In this document: one piece after another, positions 45,500 to 55,595 of the stretch
How positions within the stretch are numbered: the stretch's first letter is position 1
Layout of the letters: each line of letters starts with the position of its first letter
NCBI GenBank assembly: GCA_018136815.1
Contig: CM030942.1
Span: 3,589,648 to 3,653,647, forward strand
Length of the DNA: 64,000 nucleotides
Source: Isochrysis galbana
Taxonomy: Eukaryota; Haptophyta; Isochrysidales; Isochrysidaceae
Direction: 5' to 3'
The notes under the pieces: model-generated
Database searches by the model: none
What the model was told of the DNA's origin: nothing
What the model saw: only the letters and a program-made list of their open reading frames with translations
Program-made: the position numbers and the translations under genes

Positions 45500-46199
45500 T
45501 GTTGTGGTTGTGGTTAGGGTTGTGGTTAGGGTTGTGGTTAGGGTTGTGGTTAGGGTTGTGGTTAGGGTTGTGGTTAGGGTTGTGGTTAGGGTTGTGGTTA
45601 GGGTTAGCGTAAGGGTTGTGGTAAGGGTTGTGGTAAGGGTTGTGGTAAGGGTTGTGGTTGTGGTTGTGGTTGTGGTTGTGGTTGTGGTTGTGGTTGTGGT
45701 TGTGGTTGTGGTTGTGGTTGTGGTTGTGGTTGTGGTTGTGGTTGTGGTTGTGGTTGGGGTTAGGGTTAGGGTTAGGGTTAGGGTTAGGGTTAGGTTCTAG
45801 GGTTAGGGTTAGGTTCTAGGGTTAGGGTTAGGGTTAGGGTTAGGGTTAGGGTTAGGGTTAGGGTTAGGGTTAGGGTTAGGGTTAGGGTTAGGGTTAGGGT
45901 TAGGGTTAGGGTTAGGGTTAGGGTTAGGGTTAGGGTTAGGGTTAGGGTTAGGGTTAGGGTTAGGGTTAGGGTTAGGGTTAGGGTTAGGGTTAGGGTTAGG
46001 GTTAGGGTTAGGGTTAGGGTTAGGGTTAGGGTTAGGGTTAGGGTTAGGGTTAGGGTTAGGGTTAGGGTTAGGGTTAGGGTTAGGGTTAGGGTTAGGGTTA
46101 GGGTTAGGGTTAGGGTTAGGGTTAGGGTTAGGGTTAGGGTTAGGGTTAGGGTTAGGGTTAGGGTTAGGGTTAGGGTTAGGGTTAGGGTTAGGGTTAGGG

Positions 46200-46240
<41 letters not shown>

Positions 46241-46688
46241 GGTTAGGGTTAGGGTTAGGGTTAGGGTTAGGGTTAGGGTTAGGGTTAGGGTTAGGGTTAG
46301 GGTTAGGGTTAGGGTTAGGGTTAGGGTTAGGGTTAGGGTTAGGGTTAGGGTTAGGGTTAGGGTTAGGGTTAGGGTTAGGGTTAGGGTTAGGGTTAGGGTT
46401 AGGGTTAGGGTTAGGGTTAGGGTTAGGGTTAGGGTTAGGGTTAGGGTTAGGGTTAGGGTTAGGGTTAGGGTTAGGGTTAGGGTTAGGGTTAGGGTTAGGG
46501 TTAGGGTTAGGGTTAGGGTTAGGGTTAGGGTTAGGGTTAGGGTTAGGGTTAGGGTTAGGGTTAGGGTTAGGGTTAGGGTTAGGGTTAGGGTTAGGGTTAG
46601 GGTTAGGGTTAGGGTTAGGGTTAGGGTTAGGGTTAGGGTTAGGGTTAGGGTTAGGGTTAGGGTTAGGGTTAGGGTTAGGTTAGGGTTA
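45500..46688 (+). repeat. Telomere array (TTAGGG)n with ordered variant blocks
   Basis: From the inner side: alternating TTGTGG-TTAGGG 12-mers (45506-45606), four GTAAGGGTTGTG 12-mers (45608-45655), about 16 pure GGTTGT units (to 45755), then about 930 bp of TTAGGG with rare changes (TTAGGTTCTAGGG near 45790 and 45812, one extra T near 46220). The G-rich strand runs 5' to 3' towards higher coordinates, so the chromosome end lies to the right and MSH6 is about 2 kb from the array. The ordered variants at the inner edge and pure repeats outside are typical of a real telomere. Confidence 0.97.
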
Positions 46689-46788
46689 NNNNNNNNNNNN
46701 NNNNNNNNNNNNNNNNNNNNNNNNNNNNNNNNNNNNNNNNNNNNNNNNNNNNNNNNNNNNNNNNNNNNNNNNNNNNNNNNNNNNNNNN
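46689..46788. other. Assembly gap of exactly 100 N
   Basis: One hundred N follow the telomere array directly. A round 100 is the usual placeholder for a gap of unknown size. Sequence to the right starts inside an open coding frame. Confidence 0.99.
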
Positions 46789-47986
46789 CCCTTGAACGAG
46801 CGCTCCTTGTATGTGCCGCGGCATGTGGTCGAAGAGCGAAAGACCACTGACTCTGTCAGTTACTACGAGTCGCGGCGCAAGCTTGCCCACGCGCGCTCGC
46901 AGCTGAAGTTCCTCCGATCGATCGCCGATGGGTCTGGTGCCGCGGAGCCCCACTGTCCAGTTTGTTTTAGTGCATGGGCGGACGAGAGGATGATTGCAAC
47001 ATGTGGACACTCCATTTGCTTCAAGTGCTCAGAGAAGATGATGGCTGTACGAAACGGCGTTTATGTCTGTCCAATCTGTACACGCCGAGGCACTCTCGCC
47101 CTGGCGACTGAGATGCAGGTTGATGACGGTTCGGCAGCGGGTACCAAAGTTCACGGGTCTTGGGGCACGAAGGTGACAGCAATCGTGGAGCAGGTGCTAG
47201 CTTTGCCCGACGACGACAAGTGCTTGATCTTCAGCCAATGGGAGAACATGCTCGACATCATCATGGCGGCGTTCAACATGAATGAGATACCGGCGGTGCG
47301 CCTTGGGCCTCAAGGCAAGCTCGATGCCGCGCTCGACCTCTTCAAACGCGACAAGCAGGTCCGGGTGCTGTTGATGCCGTTGGCACGAGGAGCAAACGGC
47401 ATTAATCTCACGGCTGCGCAGGTACGTGTCTCGTCATCGAAGCACCATCCCCCATCCCCTCGCGCATCATCCTGGCATTGTTTTGCATTCGCCAGCACGC
47501 ATTAGGCGCGTTCCTAGTGGCGCCTAGGCCGGGTGCCTCACATAGCCGTGAGGCTTCCGGCATACTTCCTTGATTGTCATGTCGGTTCCATTGCTCACCA
47601 CTGTCTTCCACATGTAATTCTGCATGCAGCATGTCATGTTTGTGGAACCTCTCCTGAACCCAGCCGTAGAAGCTCAAGCGATTGGCCGCGTGCATCGCAT
47701 TTCGCAAACAAAACCAACCACTATCCACCGCTTCGCTGTGGCGGACTCGATCGAAGTTGCTTTGCTTGCGCTTAGACACCGTGGTGCGAGTGCCCGTACC
47801 ACCGAGGCCGCCGATGACGCTTCGCTTAGTGCTAGTCCGCGCAAAGCGGGCGCTGCGACAATGGCGGAGGAGTCACATACGCTCACGTGGGACGAGCTAG
47901 AGCACCTTTTCCCGCGCACTGACCCAATCGACGTTGTTGAAACGGTCGACGATGAACCCCGAGGCAATCTTGACGCCGCAGTTTAG
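46789..47986 (+). CDS. SHPRH: SHPRH-like helicase / RING ubiquitin ligase, C-terminal part
   Basis: Two exons visible, 46789-47421 and 47630-47986 (intron donor GTACGT, phase 0); the 5' end is lost in the gap. Residue 55 onward has a RING: CPVC, then CGHSICFKC and CPIC. It is followed by VHGSWGTKVTAIV, KCLIFSQWENMLDII, LLMPLARGANGINL and, across the splice, EPLLNPAVEAQAIGRVHRIS, which are motifs of the C-terminal SNF2 helicase lobe. RING inserted before the helicase C lobe and the EPxLNPAxExQAIGRVHR order are those of SHPRH, a Rad5-type E3 ligase that polyubiquitinates PCNA at stalled forks; other RING-SNF2 proteins are less similar. The C-terminal ~70 residues are acidic and unassigned. Confidence 0.85.
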
Positions 47987-48735
47987 CGGAACCCCACGGG
48001 CGGTCCTCTTCTTGGTCGCGCGCCTTTCGCATCCAATTCATGTTGCATCCCCCTTGCGCCCAGCATAGCACCTTGGACATTACCTCCCGGATTCGTGTAA
48101 CGAATTGGTTAGCGTACGTACCTCGGACCGCGTCCATGTGGACGATATATTATGGAGTTCCCGGTGCGACATGTTTAGACCGTAGGACGGCGTCGGAGAC
48201 AAGCGGCGTTGAGCATAGTTATGACTTTCTTCGACCATCTAAATGGTTGTGTAGTTGTGAGAATCGTTGGCCTTCAATTGCTACTCGTCTCAGAAGTAGG
48301 TGTGAGCCCGCTCTCTTTACTCCGGCCATTGTGTGCATGTCGCCGTTGGCTTGCGTGGTGAGTTCCATAGAACTTAAAGTGGGATGAGGAGAGGGTAGAG
48401 GCCCCCATGAGTCGTGCCATAATCTCTCCACTTCTCTCCTACACCTTCAAGAATATTCCCCCCCCCCCCCCCCCGTTTGTGTGAGTCTCCCACGCAATCC
48501 CCTCGTGTGTGGGTTTGATTTGCATGTGGTACAGTTAGTATGCCCTGTGTGGTCAAGGTCGCGTCCCGTCGAAAGAGGGCCATATAATTTTCTCTTTAGG
48601 AATTCAATCAATTAAATTATTAAATACGTTGCACAGTTAAAACTTAAACAAACTTTCAACAGCAGTGCACCGCTTCGTCGTCATCGTCATCCTTTTCCCT
48701 GCATCCTCGGCGATCGGCGACTGCCTCCGTGATGC
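47987..48735. other. 3' flank of the SHPRH-like gene
   Basis: No gene. Holds a C17 run (48459-48475) and the word GTCGCGTCCCGTCGAAAGAG at 48558-48577, which recurs at 49804 and 62897. Confidence 0.45.
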
Positions 48736-48826
48736 GTGAGAAACGGAAGACGGCCTCCTTGTCCTAAATCCAGGAGCTGCGCAATGGCAATGGTGGCGGA
48801 AGAGAGGGCGGAGGCGGGAAGGGCGG

Positions 48827-48961
48827 AGGTGGAGAGGGCGATGGAGGAGATGACGGTGGTGGGGAGGCTGGAGGTGGAGAGGGCGATGTGGGAGATGACG
48901 GCGGTGGAGAAGGCGGAGGTGGAGAGGGCGATGGAGGAGATGACGGTAGTGGGAGTAGTGG
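48827..48961 (+). repeat. 45-bp minisatellite, 3 copies
   Basis: Three 45-bp units beginning GAGGTGGAGAGGGCGATG in a purine-rich stretch. The frame is open across them (EVERAMEEMTVVG repeats), but the enclosing 185-codon frame is otherwise unlike a known protein, so I do not call a gene. Confidence 0.8.
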
Positions 48962-49082
48962 TACTTAGGCTCAGTTGTTGCTTATTTTTCTCGTCTATCT
49001 CTTCCACAAAGATGGGCGCCGATTGCACCTCTTCGGGCTGGCGGCGGCGGCGGGGGCCTCCTCGGTCGGACGACGGGCTTTT

Positions 49083-49165
49083 GGCGCCGAAGGCAGCTTG
49101 CCTTCATTTGGTCTCCTTTCCCTCCGGTTTCTTCCCCTCCCGCGGGGAGTCTCACCCTACCCTGA
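49083..49165 (+). repeat. Dispersed repeat shared with 59.4 kb (inverted)
   Basis: GCAGCTTGCCTTCATTTGGT, CTCCTTTC, GGTTTCTTCCCCTC and GGGGAGTCTCACCCTACC are colinear with the reverse complement of 59393-59470. TTGCCTTCATTTGGTC occurs a second time at 49181-49196. Confidence 0.7.
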
Positions 49166-49399
49166 GCCCCCGCGAGCACCTTGCCTTCATTTGGTCGCGT
49201 CCTTCAGCTCTGTCCCGCGAGACTCGAGGCAGGGCTCGCGAGGGCACTGGATTTTACTCCGTAGTCCGAGCCGGAGTCCGAATTGTGTTTTGACCCTCGA
49301 GCCCTCGTTCCCTCTTTCTTCCTCTCTCTCTCCTCTTTTTCTGGTGGGCACTCCTGGTGCTGCTCATCAGAGGGGGTCCGTTTAACGTATGTTTCTGGC

Positions 49400-49835
49400 C
49401 TGTTACTACTGTTTATTTATGTTTGAGTGCAGAGTGTTGATTTGTGTGTCTTACTTAGACCGTGGGATCGCCTGTTGGTGACCTGCAGCCCCCTGAGTAA
49501 CCACAAGCCCCGAGTCTTCCGAGTCATCCTTAGTCTACGAGTCCCTACGAGTCCCAAATAAGCGGTATCTGCTCGCCGCGCCCTTCCTTACCCTCTCCGT
49601 CCCTCCGATTCCGATTCGCGTTTCGTGCCTCTTTTCCCGTTCATTTCAAATGCATTTCAAATGCCCGTCATTGGCCTTGCCCGTTCTCCCGATGAGCCCG
49701 TTCCGGGCTCCCCGGATGAACCGTGCGCCGCGCTAGTCGCCGGTGCGCCTTCGCGACTCGTTTCCAAAGAGGAAACGAGCTTCGCTCCGACAGGGGGGCG
49801 GAAGTCGCGTTCCGTCAAAAGAGGGCCAGGTTATT
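49400..49835 (+). other. CGAGTC-rich leader plus short ORF, paralogous to 35.7 kb
   Basis: CGAGTC words at 49508-49557 precede ATG at 49661, opening MPVIGLARSPDEPVPGSPDE then ALVAGAPSRLVSKEETSFAP. Matched with 35841 onward, the shared residues are MPV, SP-EP, AL-AGAPS, SK-E-S. The frame stays open towards 51196, but from about 49900 that is the antisense of the gene at 49931-51112. Confidence 0.4.
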
Positions 49836-49930
49836 GTTTTTTTCACCCAGATGTGCATGTTTTCTTTTTCAACCAGTCTCAAATAACGCTATTTAAGGAA
49901 GCTAACCCAAAACACACAGCAACCCCAGAG

Positions 49931-51112
49931 CTACTGAGTTTTCATCCTTTTCGTCTTTTTCTCGCACACCTCCTCGTCGATATTCTCGATGTCGTTCTTC
50001 TGGCAGGCGACGATGTCGCTCGGCTGATCTTGGGTGGCGAGATCCATGATGCGTGCGAGGACGGCCTCCTTGTTCTGCATGAAGAGTTTGCCAGCTGCTC
50101 GGCGCACTTGCACCATGGGATCTGCTTCAGCGTACGCGACCGCCGTGATGTATTCCATGCAGAGATACGCGACGGCGGCTTGCTCTCCAATGTATCTGGT
50201 CTTTGGGATTGGGATCTTGTCGTACTCGTCAGAGTAGTCGCCGACGAGCATGAGGGTTGCCTTGCACCAACGGCCCATGTATGGCTTGATCAGTGCCCAC
50301 ATCGACGGGTAGCGTTCCTTGGCCAGGTCCACGCGGAAGTCTCCACACCCACGGCCCATGCCAGAGGCTGTGACGAGCAGCATCGCCAGGATGGCGCCGC
50401 TCATGCCCTCCTCCATGTGTTCGCAGAACTTGAAGGCTGGGGCGCGGATCTCCTCGTAGGTGCGGTGACCGAGTCGCTTGGCGATGAAGACAAAGTACTG
50501 GCCCATGTCGAAGGAGCGAGGCTTGTGGAGGGCCTCGGCGGTCTCGGCCTCCTCCTTCTTCTCCTCCTCGAGCTGCGTGGCCTCTTCCAGCTGCGTGGCC
50601 TCCTCGAACCGAGTGAAGAAGACTTCTCCGACTGGTGCGTCGGACGCAGCCGTCTTCGCCTTCTCCGCCTTCTCCGTCTCCTCGTCGTCCTCCTCGGCTT
50701 CCTTGTCCTCGGTGAGAGCGAGCGCGTGGGCGGGCACGACCTCCTCCATCGACTCCGCTGGCTCCTCGACCTCCGCAGCCGGCGCGATGGGAAGAAGAAG
50801 GCCTGGAGCGTCCGACGCACTGTTCTCGTTCTTCTCTTCTCCTCCCACAGGCCCGGGGTCCTCGTCGGTGGTGGTGATGGTGGCCTCCTCGGTCGGGGAA
50901 AGGGCCTCCTCCTCGGCATCAGGAACGCGAACAGGCTCCGCCTCCTCCGCCGCGCCATTGGAGCAGGAGGAGGAACGAGTCGTGCGAGCAGCGCTTGCGC
51001 TTGGCGTCCAGTCGACAGGTGGCCGTGTCGAGCGAGTCGAACGAAACCAGCGAGCAGGAGCACGAGACGAGAGGACGGAGGACCGTACCGATGCGCGCCG
51101 AGTCGCCACCAT
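49931..51112 (-). CDS. 393-residue acidic-linker protein of unknown function
   Basis: Single exon on the minus strand. The ATG at 51112 (MVATRRASVRSSVLSSR) is chosen over upstream codons because those lie in a C/T-rich leader. Residues 1-55 are Arg/Ser-rich; 55-190 are strongly acidic (EEAEPVRVPDAEEEALS, EDKEAEEDDEETEKAEKAK) with a duplicated EEATQL; 200-393 are predicted helical and globular: MGQYFVFIAKRLGHRTYEEI, FCEHMEEGMSGAILAMLLV, YPSMWALIKPYMGRWCKATL, IGEQAAVAYLCMEYITAVAY. The C-terminus is KKTKRMKTQ, a possible nuclear localisation signal. The globular half looks like an all-helical domain, perhaps repeat-like, but I do not recognise the family. Confidence 0.75.
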   Translation of the reverse strand: MVATRRASVRSSVLSSRAPARWFRSTRSTRPPVDWTPSASAARTTRSSSCSNGAAEEAEPVRVPDAEEEALSPTEEATITTTDEDPGPVGGEEKNENSASDAPGLLLPIAPAAEVEEPAESMEEVVPAHALALTEDKEAEEDDEETEKAEKAKTAASDAPVGEVFFTRFEEATQLEEATQLEEEKKEEAETAEALHKPRSFDMGQYFVFIAKRLGHRTYEEIRAPAFKFCEHMEEGMSGAILAMLLVTASGMGRGCGDFRVDLAKERYPSMWALIKPYMGRWCKATLMLVGDYSDEYDKIPIPKTRYIGEQAAVAYLCMEYITAVAYAEADPMVQVRRAAGKLFMQNKEAVLARIMDLATQDQPSDIVACQKNDIENIDEEVCEKKTKRMKTQ

Positions 51113-51427
51113 CGTGAGCGAGGAGAGAGCTGGAGGGTGAGCGAGGAGGGAGGAGGGAGGCAGGCAGTAGGAGCCTTCTCTCTCTGGCTCTGGTAGGTCG
51201 GTGAGAGGCGAAGGGAGGGGGGGGCGGGGGGGGGGGGGGCGGGGGGGGGGGGCGGGAGGGGGAGAGACGGGCGAGACGGCCCAGCTGTTTACGTTAGTGT
51301 TATCGCCATATACTGTAATAATCCCCCGGTCCCAGGGGGTGCCCCCAGGGTTCCCGCCCACCCTCCGCGCCCAGAGTTCCCCCGCGGAAAGAGTGAACGC
51401 ACGGCGTGCACCTTCCTGGAAGTTGCT
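51113..51427. other. 5' flank of the 393-residue gene
   Basis: CT/C-rich leader on the coding (minus) strand, with G-runs on the plus strand at 51210-51260. No other gene. Confidence 0.4.
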
Positions 51428-51850
51428 ATGCGCACGCACGGCGCCCCCGCAGGGGGGGCCGATGCACATCGCGCCGTGCCCATGCACGGCGTGCACGTTG
51501 TGATTGCAAGTCATCACACGTGCTGCGTAACGAAACATCTCTTATATTGCACGTTTACGTAATTGTGCGCCTTAGGCGGCACGCAGGGAAAAAGTCGACA
51601 TGCGCACGCACGGCGTCACCGCGGGGGGGCCGATGCACATCGCGCCGTGCCCATGCGCGGCGTGCACATTGTGATTGCAAGCCATCACACGTGCTGCGCA
51701 ACGAAACATCTCTTATATTGCACATTTACGTAATTGTGCGCATTAGGCGGCACGCAGAGGGAAAAAATCGGGATGCGCACGCACGGCGTCTCCGCGGGGG
51801 GGGGGACACCGCGCCGTGCCCAATGCGCACGGCGTGCACAATGGTGCTCA
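51428..51850 (+). repeat. 172-173-bp tandem repeat, about 2.4 copies
   Basis: ATGCGCACGCACGGCG starts at 51428, 51600 and 51773. Units share CGATGCACATCGCGCCGTGC, CATCACACGTGCTGCG and ACGAAACATCTCTTATATTG. The third copy is cut short and passes into the element at 51850-51985. Confidence 0.92.
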
Positions 51851-51985
51851 GTTGATACTATTCAGTAAACTGCATGTAGTTGTTATCCCCACGCAGTGTT
51901 ATTTAATTTTAAATAACTGTGGACATTTGATCGCTCAATTCGACTGATGTCCCACAATTGACGGAACGACACCTGGCGGGGTACG
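51850..51985 (-). repeat. Dispersed element copy, matches 14.26-14.47 kb inverted
   Basis: Reverse complement carries GGTGTCGTTCCGTCAATT, CATCAGTCGAATTGAGCG and AAATGTCCACAGTTAT in the order found at 14266-14335. Together with 51770-51850 the match spans about 200 bp. The 172-bp tandem array is therefore an amplified end of this element. Confidence 0.75.
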
Positions 51986-52318
51986 CGGGGGGGGGGGGGA
52001 GAAAAAGAGTGCGTGGGGAGGGGGGAAGGGGGGGGGGGTGTATTGCCCTTAATTTTTATATCCATTTCATGGGGGCATTTGTCAAAAAAAAACCGAACCT
52101 GAGGTTGCAGCCTCTCACCCTCGCCTCTCGCTGCTCGCTCGATGTCGCTTTCGCCGCCGTCCTCGCCCTCGCCCAAGCCCGCCTTCCCGCCTTCCGCCTT
52201 CCTCTGCTGACGGGCTTCAGCGTACCCTAAGTCGTTCCGTCCGCCGCGCCTGCCGCCGGTACGGCTCCCTCCTCATTGCCCTCAGACCCAATGGGTCTGC
52301 CCAATCCGTCACAGATGA
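51986..52318. other. Spacer with G-runs, no gene
   Basis: Long G-runs at 51990-52040, then mixed sequence; no coding evidence. Confidence 0.4.
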
Positions 52319-52636
52319 ATGTCGGGCGCCCGAGCTAGCTTCGACGGATCTCGGGGGGGAATCGCGTGTCGCATGCTGAAACAACGGCCCCGAAATAACC
52401 AAATCGGCCCCGCGGCACGACCGCCAGTTCTTTATTGTTAGAGCCTCTATTAGAGCCCCAGCGCGTGTGCAGAGGGAGAGGGGGGGCGAGAGGGTAAAAC
52501 CCACAATTTTCCTAAGGAATTTTTCTTGGCTGCAGGTGAGCCCCCCCATGAGTTTTTTCTTGGGCTTTCGAGAACGGTCAAAAATGCAAGCCCCCCGCAT
52601 GTTAGTAGTTCTAAATCACTGTTTGACCGCCCTAAC
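52319..52636 (-). mobile_element. Dispersed element, diverged copy D (GGCGGTCAAACAG family)
   Basis: On the minus strand it starts TAGGGCGGTCAAACAG, has the paired TTTTTGACCGT about 45 bp in, AAAGAA and a poly-C stretch in the positions seen in copies A and B, and ends near TCGGGCGCCCGACA (A and B: TCGGGCTGCCGACA). Overall identity is much lower than between A and B. Confidence 0.6.
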
Positions 52637-53185
52637 CTACGCGCTACTACAAGTTTTACAACCGCATGTGACAAGTGGGTCGCGTACGCGTCGTCCGCAT
52701 GCGTAAGGCACACTACTACTGGCTATTCTATTATCCTGGCTTGGTATTGGCACCAATAACAGGCAAGCCAATACTCAGCCGACGAACCGTCCAGGTTTGG
52801 CATTCAGAAAGAGAAGGCGCATTAGCAGGAGTGATGCGCTTCGTCAAGGCGCATGGGCGACATTACTTGCATTCCGTTCGCTCTCCAACCGCGGGCACCA
52901 CTCCGTGCGTTTGACAGCATAGAGAATGCAAGCTGAGAGAAGACTCTCATGTGCATGAAGTGCATCGAGGCCCGTAAAGTTGCCCCTTCAAAGGAAATGA
53001 GATGTGGCGAAGAAGAGCCTGATGAGTACCGCCGTTGCAAGATGGCACAAGCACTCAACAGCAACACCGCCTTGGCCGCCAAGACAATGCCGCTCCTCGA
53101 TGGAGAAGCCTGAGCGGATGATTCGTCGAGTATTCCTTGGTGAAATATGGTTGCAGACCCCTGGTTTGCCCGTATTTTGCCCTTG
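52637..53185. other. 3' flank of the membrane protein gene on the minus strand
   Basis: No supported gene. Frames on both strands are open for up to 167 codons but show no domain; it is probably 3' UTR and spacer. Confidence 0.35.
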
Positions 53186-54494
53186 CTAGGGAAGAGCATT
53201 GCCTGATTGATCGCGCATGTTGGGCCCCGTACGCGTGTTCTTCGAAAAGTAATCGTCAAGATACTCACTGTCGTCGTCCAGATATCCCCACTGATCGTCA
53301 AACCATCGAGCCGGTCGCTTCTCACGAGGGAGCTCGCCGGTATTCTTCACCAACCTATCAATCAACAAGGGCCCCTGAACCCCACGCCGCTGTCGCCTCG
53401 CACGGGCACCGGCGGCCTTTCTGCCTCGATCAGTGATCGAATAGCGCACGCCGACGACAGTGAGTATCCAGGCCAGTGTTGCCGTCGGGATGAAGTCCGT
53501 GTACGGAAGGAGCTCTTCCCAAAATCCGAACAACGCCATGGCCGGCCTGCATGAGAGCAAGCAAAATGACACCGTGAGCCATTGGCGGAAACATTGTGTG
53601 CTGGCGGTGCGGCGAGGCGCGGGTTTTCCTGTCGCGCGCGCACGCCGACCGCGTCGTCTCGCACCAGTCAAAGAAGAGCTCAATCGAAAATGCATAGATG
53701 AATGCGAAGCCGCCATCAACAACCTCACCAAGCTGTGGGTAAAAGTAGGAAGCAGCCCCGAGCGCGTCTAGGATGACGCAACACACCAGCTCAATCCACA
53801 GGCCAACCGAGACAGGTACGTACGAATCGGGCCGCAAGTCCTCCACAAATTTTGTCCCATCGGGCGATTCTCTCTGCGTCTCGGCCGGCGCTTGCCTGGC
53901 AAGACCAACGCGCGTTGCATAGTCGAAGGACATGCCGCCTCGATCGTAAATTGCGGCCATACCGCGAGGCATGGTCCGATACAATCCATCATCCTCGTTC
54001 TGCATTGGCAGGTCTGGCCGAGATCGATCGCCTAATCCACATGGCGGAGAGAGCAGCCTTGTGAGAGATGTCCTGTGCCACATGCCCACACAATCATGCC
54101 CTCTTCCCTCCTCCCCAGTCCGGCGCTCACCGAGGACGATCCCGAGGATGAAGGCGCTGACAGTGGTAGCGAGCGTGAGGTAGAGTGCGATGAGCCGCAC
54201 CTCGAGAAGCGCTCCATTAAACGAGTCCCTCAGAGCGCGGAGCGGAGGTCCAAACACGGCCGAGCGCGCTGGCATCCCGTTCTCCGCAATTTCTTTGAGA
54301 TATTCGACAGCGGAGGTGAGCGGATTGTCTGCTCCAGCGGGAGTGAAGACAGTCGAGACGACGTCTGGCATGCTGTCGAGCACCGCCGCGCCCAGCACAG
54401 CTGAGGAAAGCTCAGGCACGCTGCCCATCACAGCGGCGCCCAGAAGAGTGGAGGGGCACACCAGGCCGAGTGGCAGCGGGGGGGGCACCACCAT
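53186..54494 (-). CDS. Multi-pass membrane protein of unknown family, 3 exons
   Basis: Minus-strand exons 54494-54131, 54031-53665 and 53546-53186, 363 residues. Introns are 99 bp (GTGAGC, phase 1) and 118 bp (GTGCGA, phase 2); the second join completes a Trp codon. The start MVVPPPLPLGLV follows a CT/C-rich leader. Hydrophobic segments are LIALYLTLATTVSAFILGIV, GLWIELVCCVILDALGAASY, FAFIYAFSIELFF and TDFIPTATLAWILTVVGV. The N-terminal 60 residues are hydrophobic and Ala/Val-rich and could include an organelle-targeting signal. The C-terminal 90 residues are hydrophilic, basic then acidic (GYLDDDSEYLDDYF). The conserved-looking AVEYLKEIAENGMPARSAVF and LPYTDFIPTATLAW suggest a plastid or organelle membrane protein, but this is inference. 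Confidence 0.7.
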
Positions 54495-55060
54495 TGCGGC
54501 ACACACACACACACGAACGCCGCTCGAGCGCGAGGGGGTACCGCTTTCGGCGAGAGAGTGAGCAAGAGAATGGAGAGGGGGGAGAGGGGCTCTGAGGCGA
54601 GAGAGAGAGAGAGGTACACGCGGGGAGAGAGGAGAGAAGGAGTGGGGGGGGGGGGGGGGGGGGGGGTTGAGCGAGGGAAGCGCGCGAGGGAAGCGCGCGA
54701 CGGTGTACAATACCGGGGGGGCAGACGGCCAAAAAGAAAATTCTGCAACTGGGAATATGGGCCCCTGCACTGAGCCGCTGGCCGATGCTGCACGCAGACA
54801 CGCAGACGCAGACGCAGACGCAGGTGAAGGCGCGGGCGAAGATGTCCCCGCGTCCCCGCAGGCCCTGGATTTTCTAGTTTCCAGGACGCGGTCCTAGTTT
54901 CTAGAACGGATTTTTTTGTCCGTTGAATGTTGAATGGGGCGGGTGGCGGGTGTCTGTGTTTGTGTATTTGTATTTGTATTTGTGTGCGAGCTCCGCAACT
55001 GAGCAACTGTATCTGTATGCGCATGCTCCTATCTCCTATGCCAATGCCACAGTTGACAGT
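54495..55060. other. 5' flank of the membrane protein gene
   Basis: Coding-strand (minus) CT/C-rich tract at 54500-54670 including a 23-G plus-strand run. ACGCAG hexamers recur at 54795-54825 and TGTATTTGTATTTG at 54965-54985. No gene. Confidence 0.45.
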
Positions 55061-55065
55061 TGACA

Positions 55066-55595
55066 TGTTGCGGGTAGGGGGGGGTCGTTCATACCCCCAT
55101 GCATCTTTCCCGCCATTAGATCTCCTCGCGTGACTCCCTCTCCGTCGTCTAGTACCGCGTCACGCTCGCCTTTCGTCCGCTCCCGATAGGATCGTCCCCT
55201 CGCGTCCCTCTCTCCCCGTTTCCCGCCTCGTCTCTCCTTTCCTCTCTCCCCGTTCCCCCTGAGTGTTTCCGCCCGCCGTCATCTCTCTTCTTTCCCGTGT
55301 GTTCTCTCTTTCCCCCCGCGTGCCTTCTCTTGGGTCGGTATCTCTTCTGACGCCCAGCGCTATCGCTCGAGCGCTCCTGTGGTCTCCTGCCCTCTGTGCC
55401 CTCCGTCCTCGTTCCCGCCTCACGTGATCACATGCCAGTCGAGGACTCCCGTTCATCCTCAGCCCCTTCGATGCGTGCTCCCCATGTGTCCGGTAGCCCG
55501 CGCCCCATGCCTCCGAATTGTACCTCACATGTTACATGCATCAACTCTCCTGCCTCTACATGCAACACAGCCACAGCTCCACTCCATCTCACACA
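55066..55595 (+). repeat. 5' LTR, 530 bp
   Basis: TG...CA borders. 55131-55595 is repeated at 57186-57650 with almost no differences, indicating recent insertion. Confidence 0.88.

Noticed and set aside
45339-45800. Open frame of Val/Arg repeats on the plus strand
   Set aside because: Translation of the telomere-variant repeats; not a gene.
48736-49293. 185-codon plus-strand frame
   Set aside because: Made of a 45-bp minisatellite and a dispersed repeat joined end to end; no protein family.
49625-51196. 523-codon plus-strand frame
   Set aside because: From about 49900 it is the antisense of the 393-residue gene, which has coherent acidic and helical segments and its own start; only the first ~55 codons are kept as part of a dispersed element.
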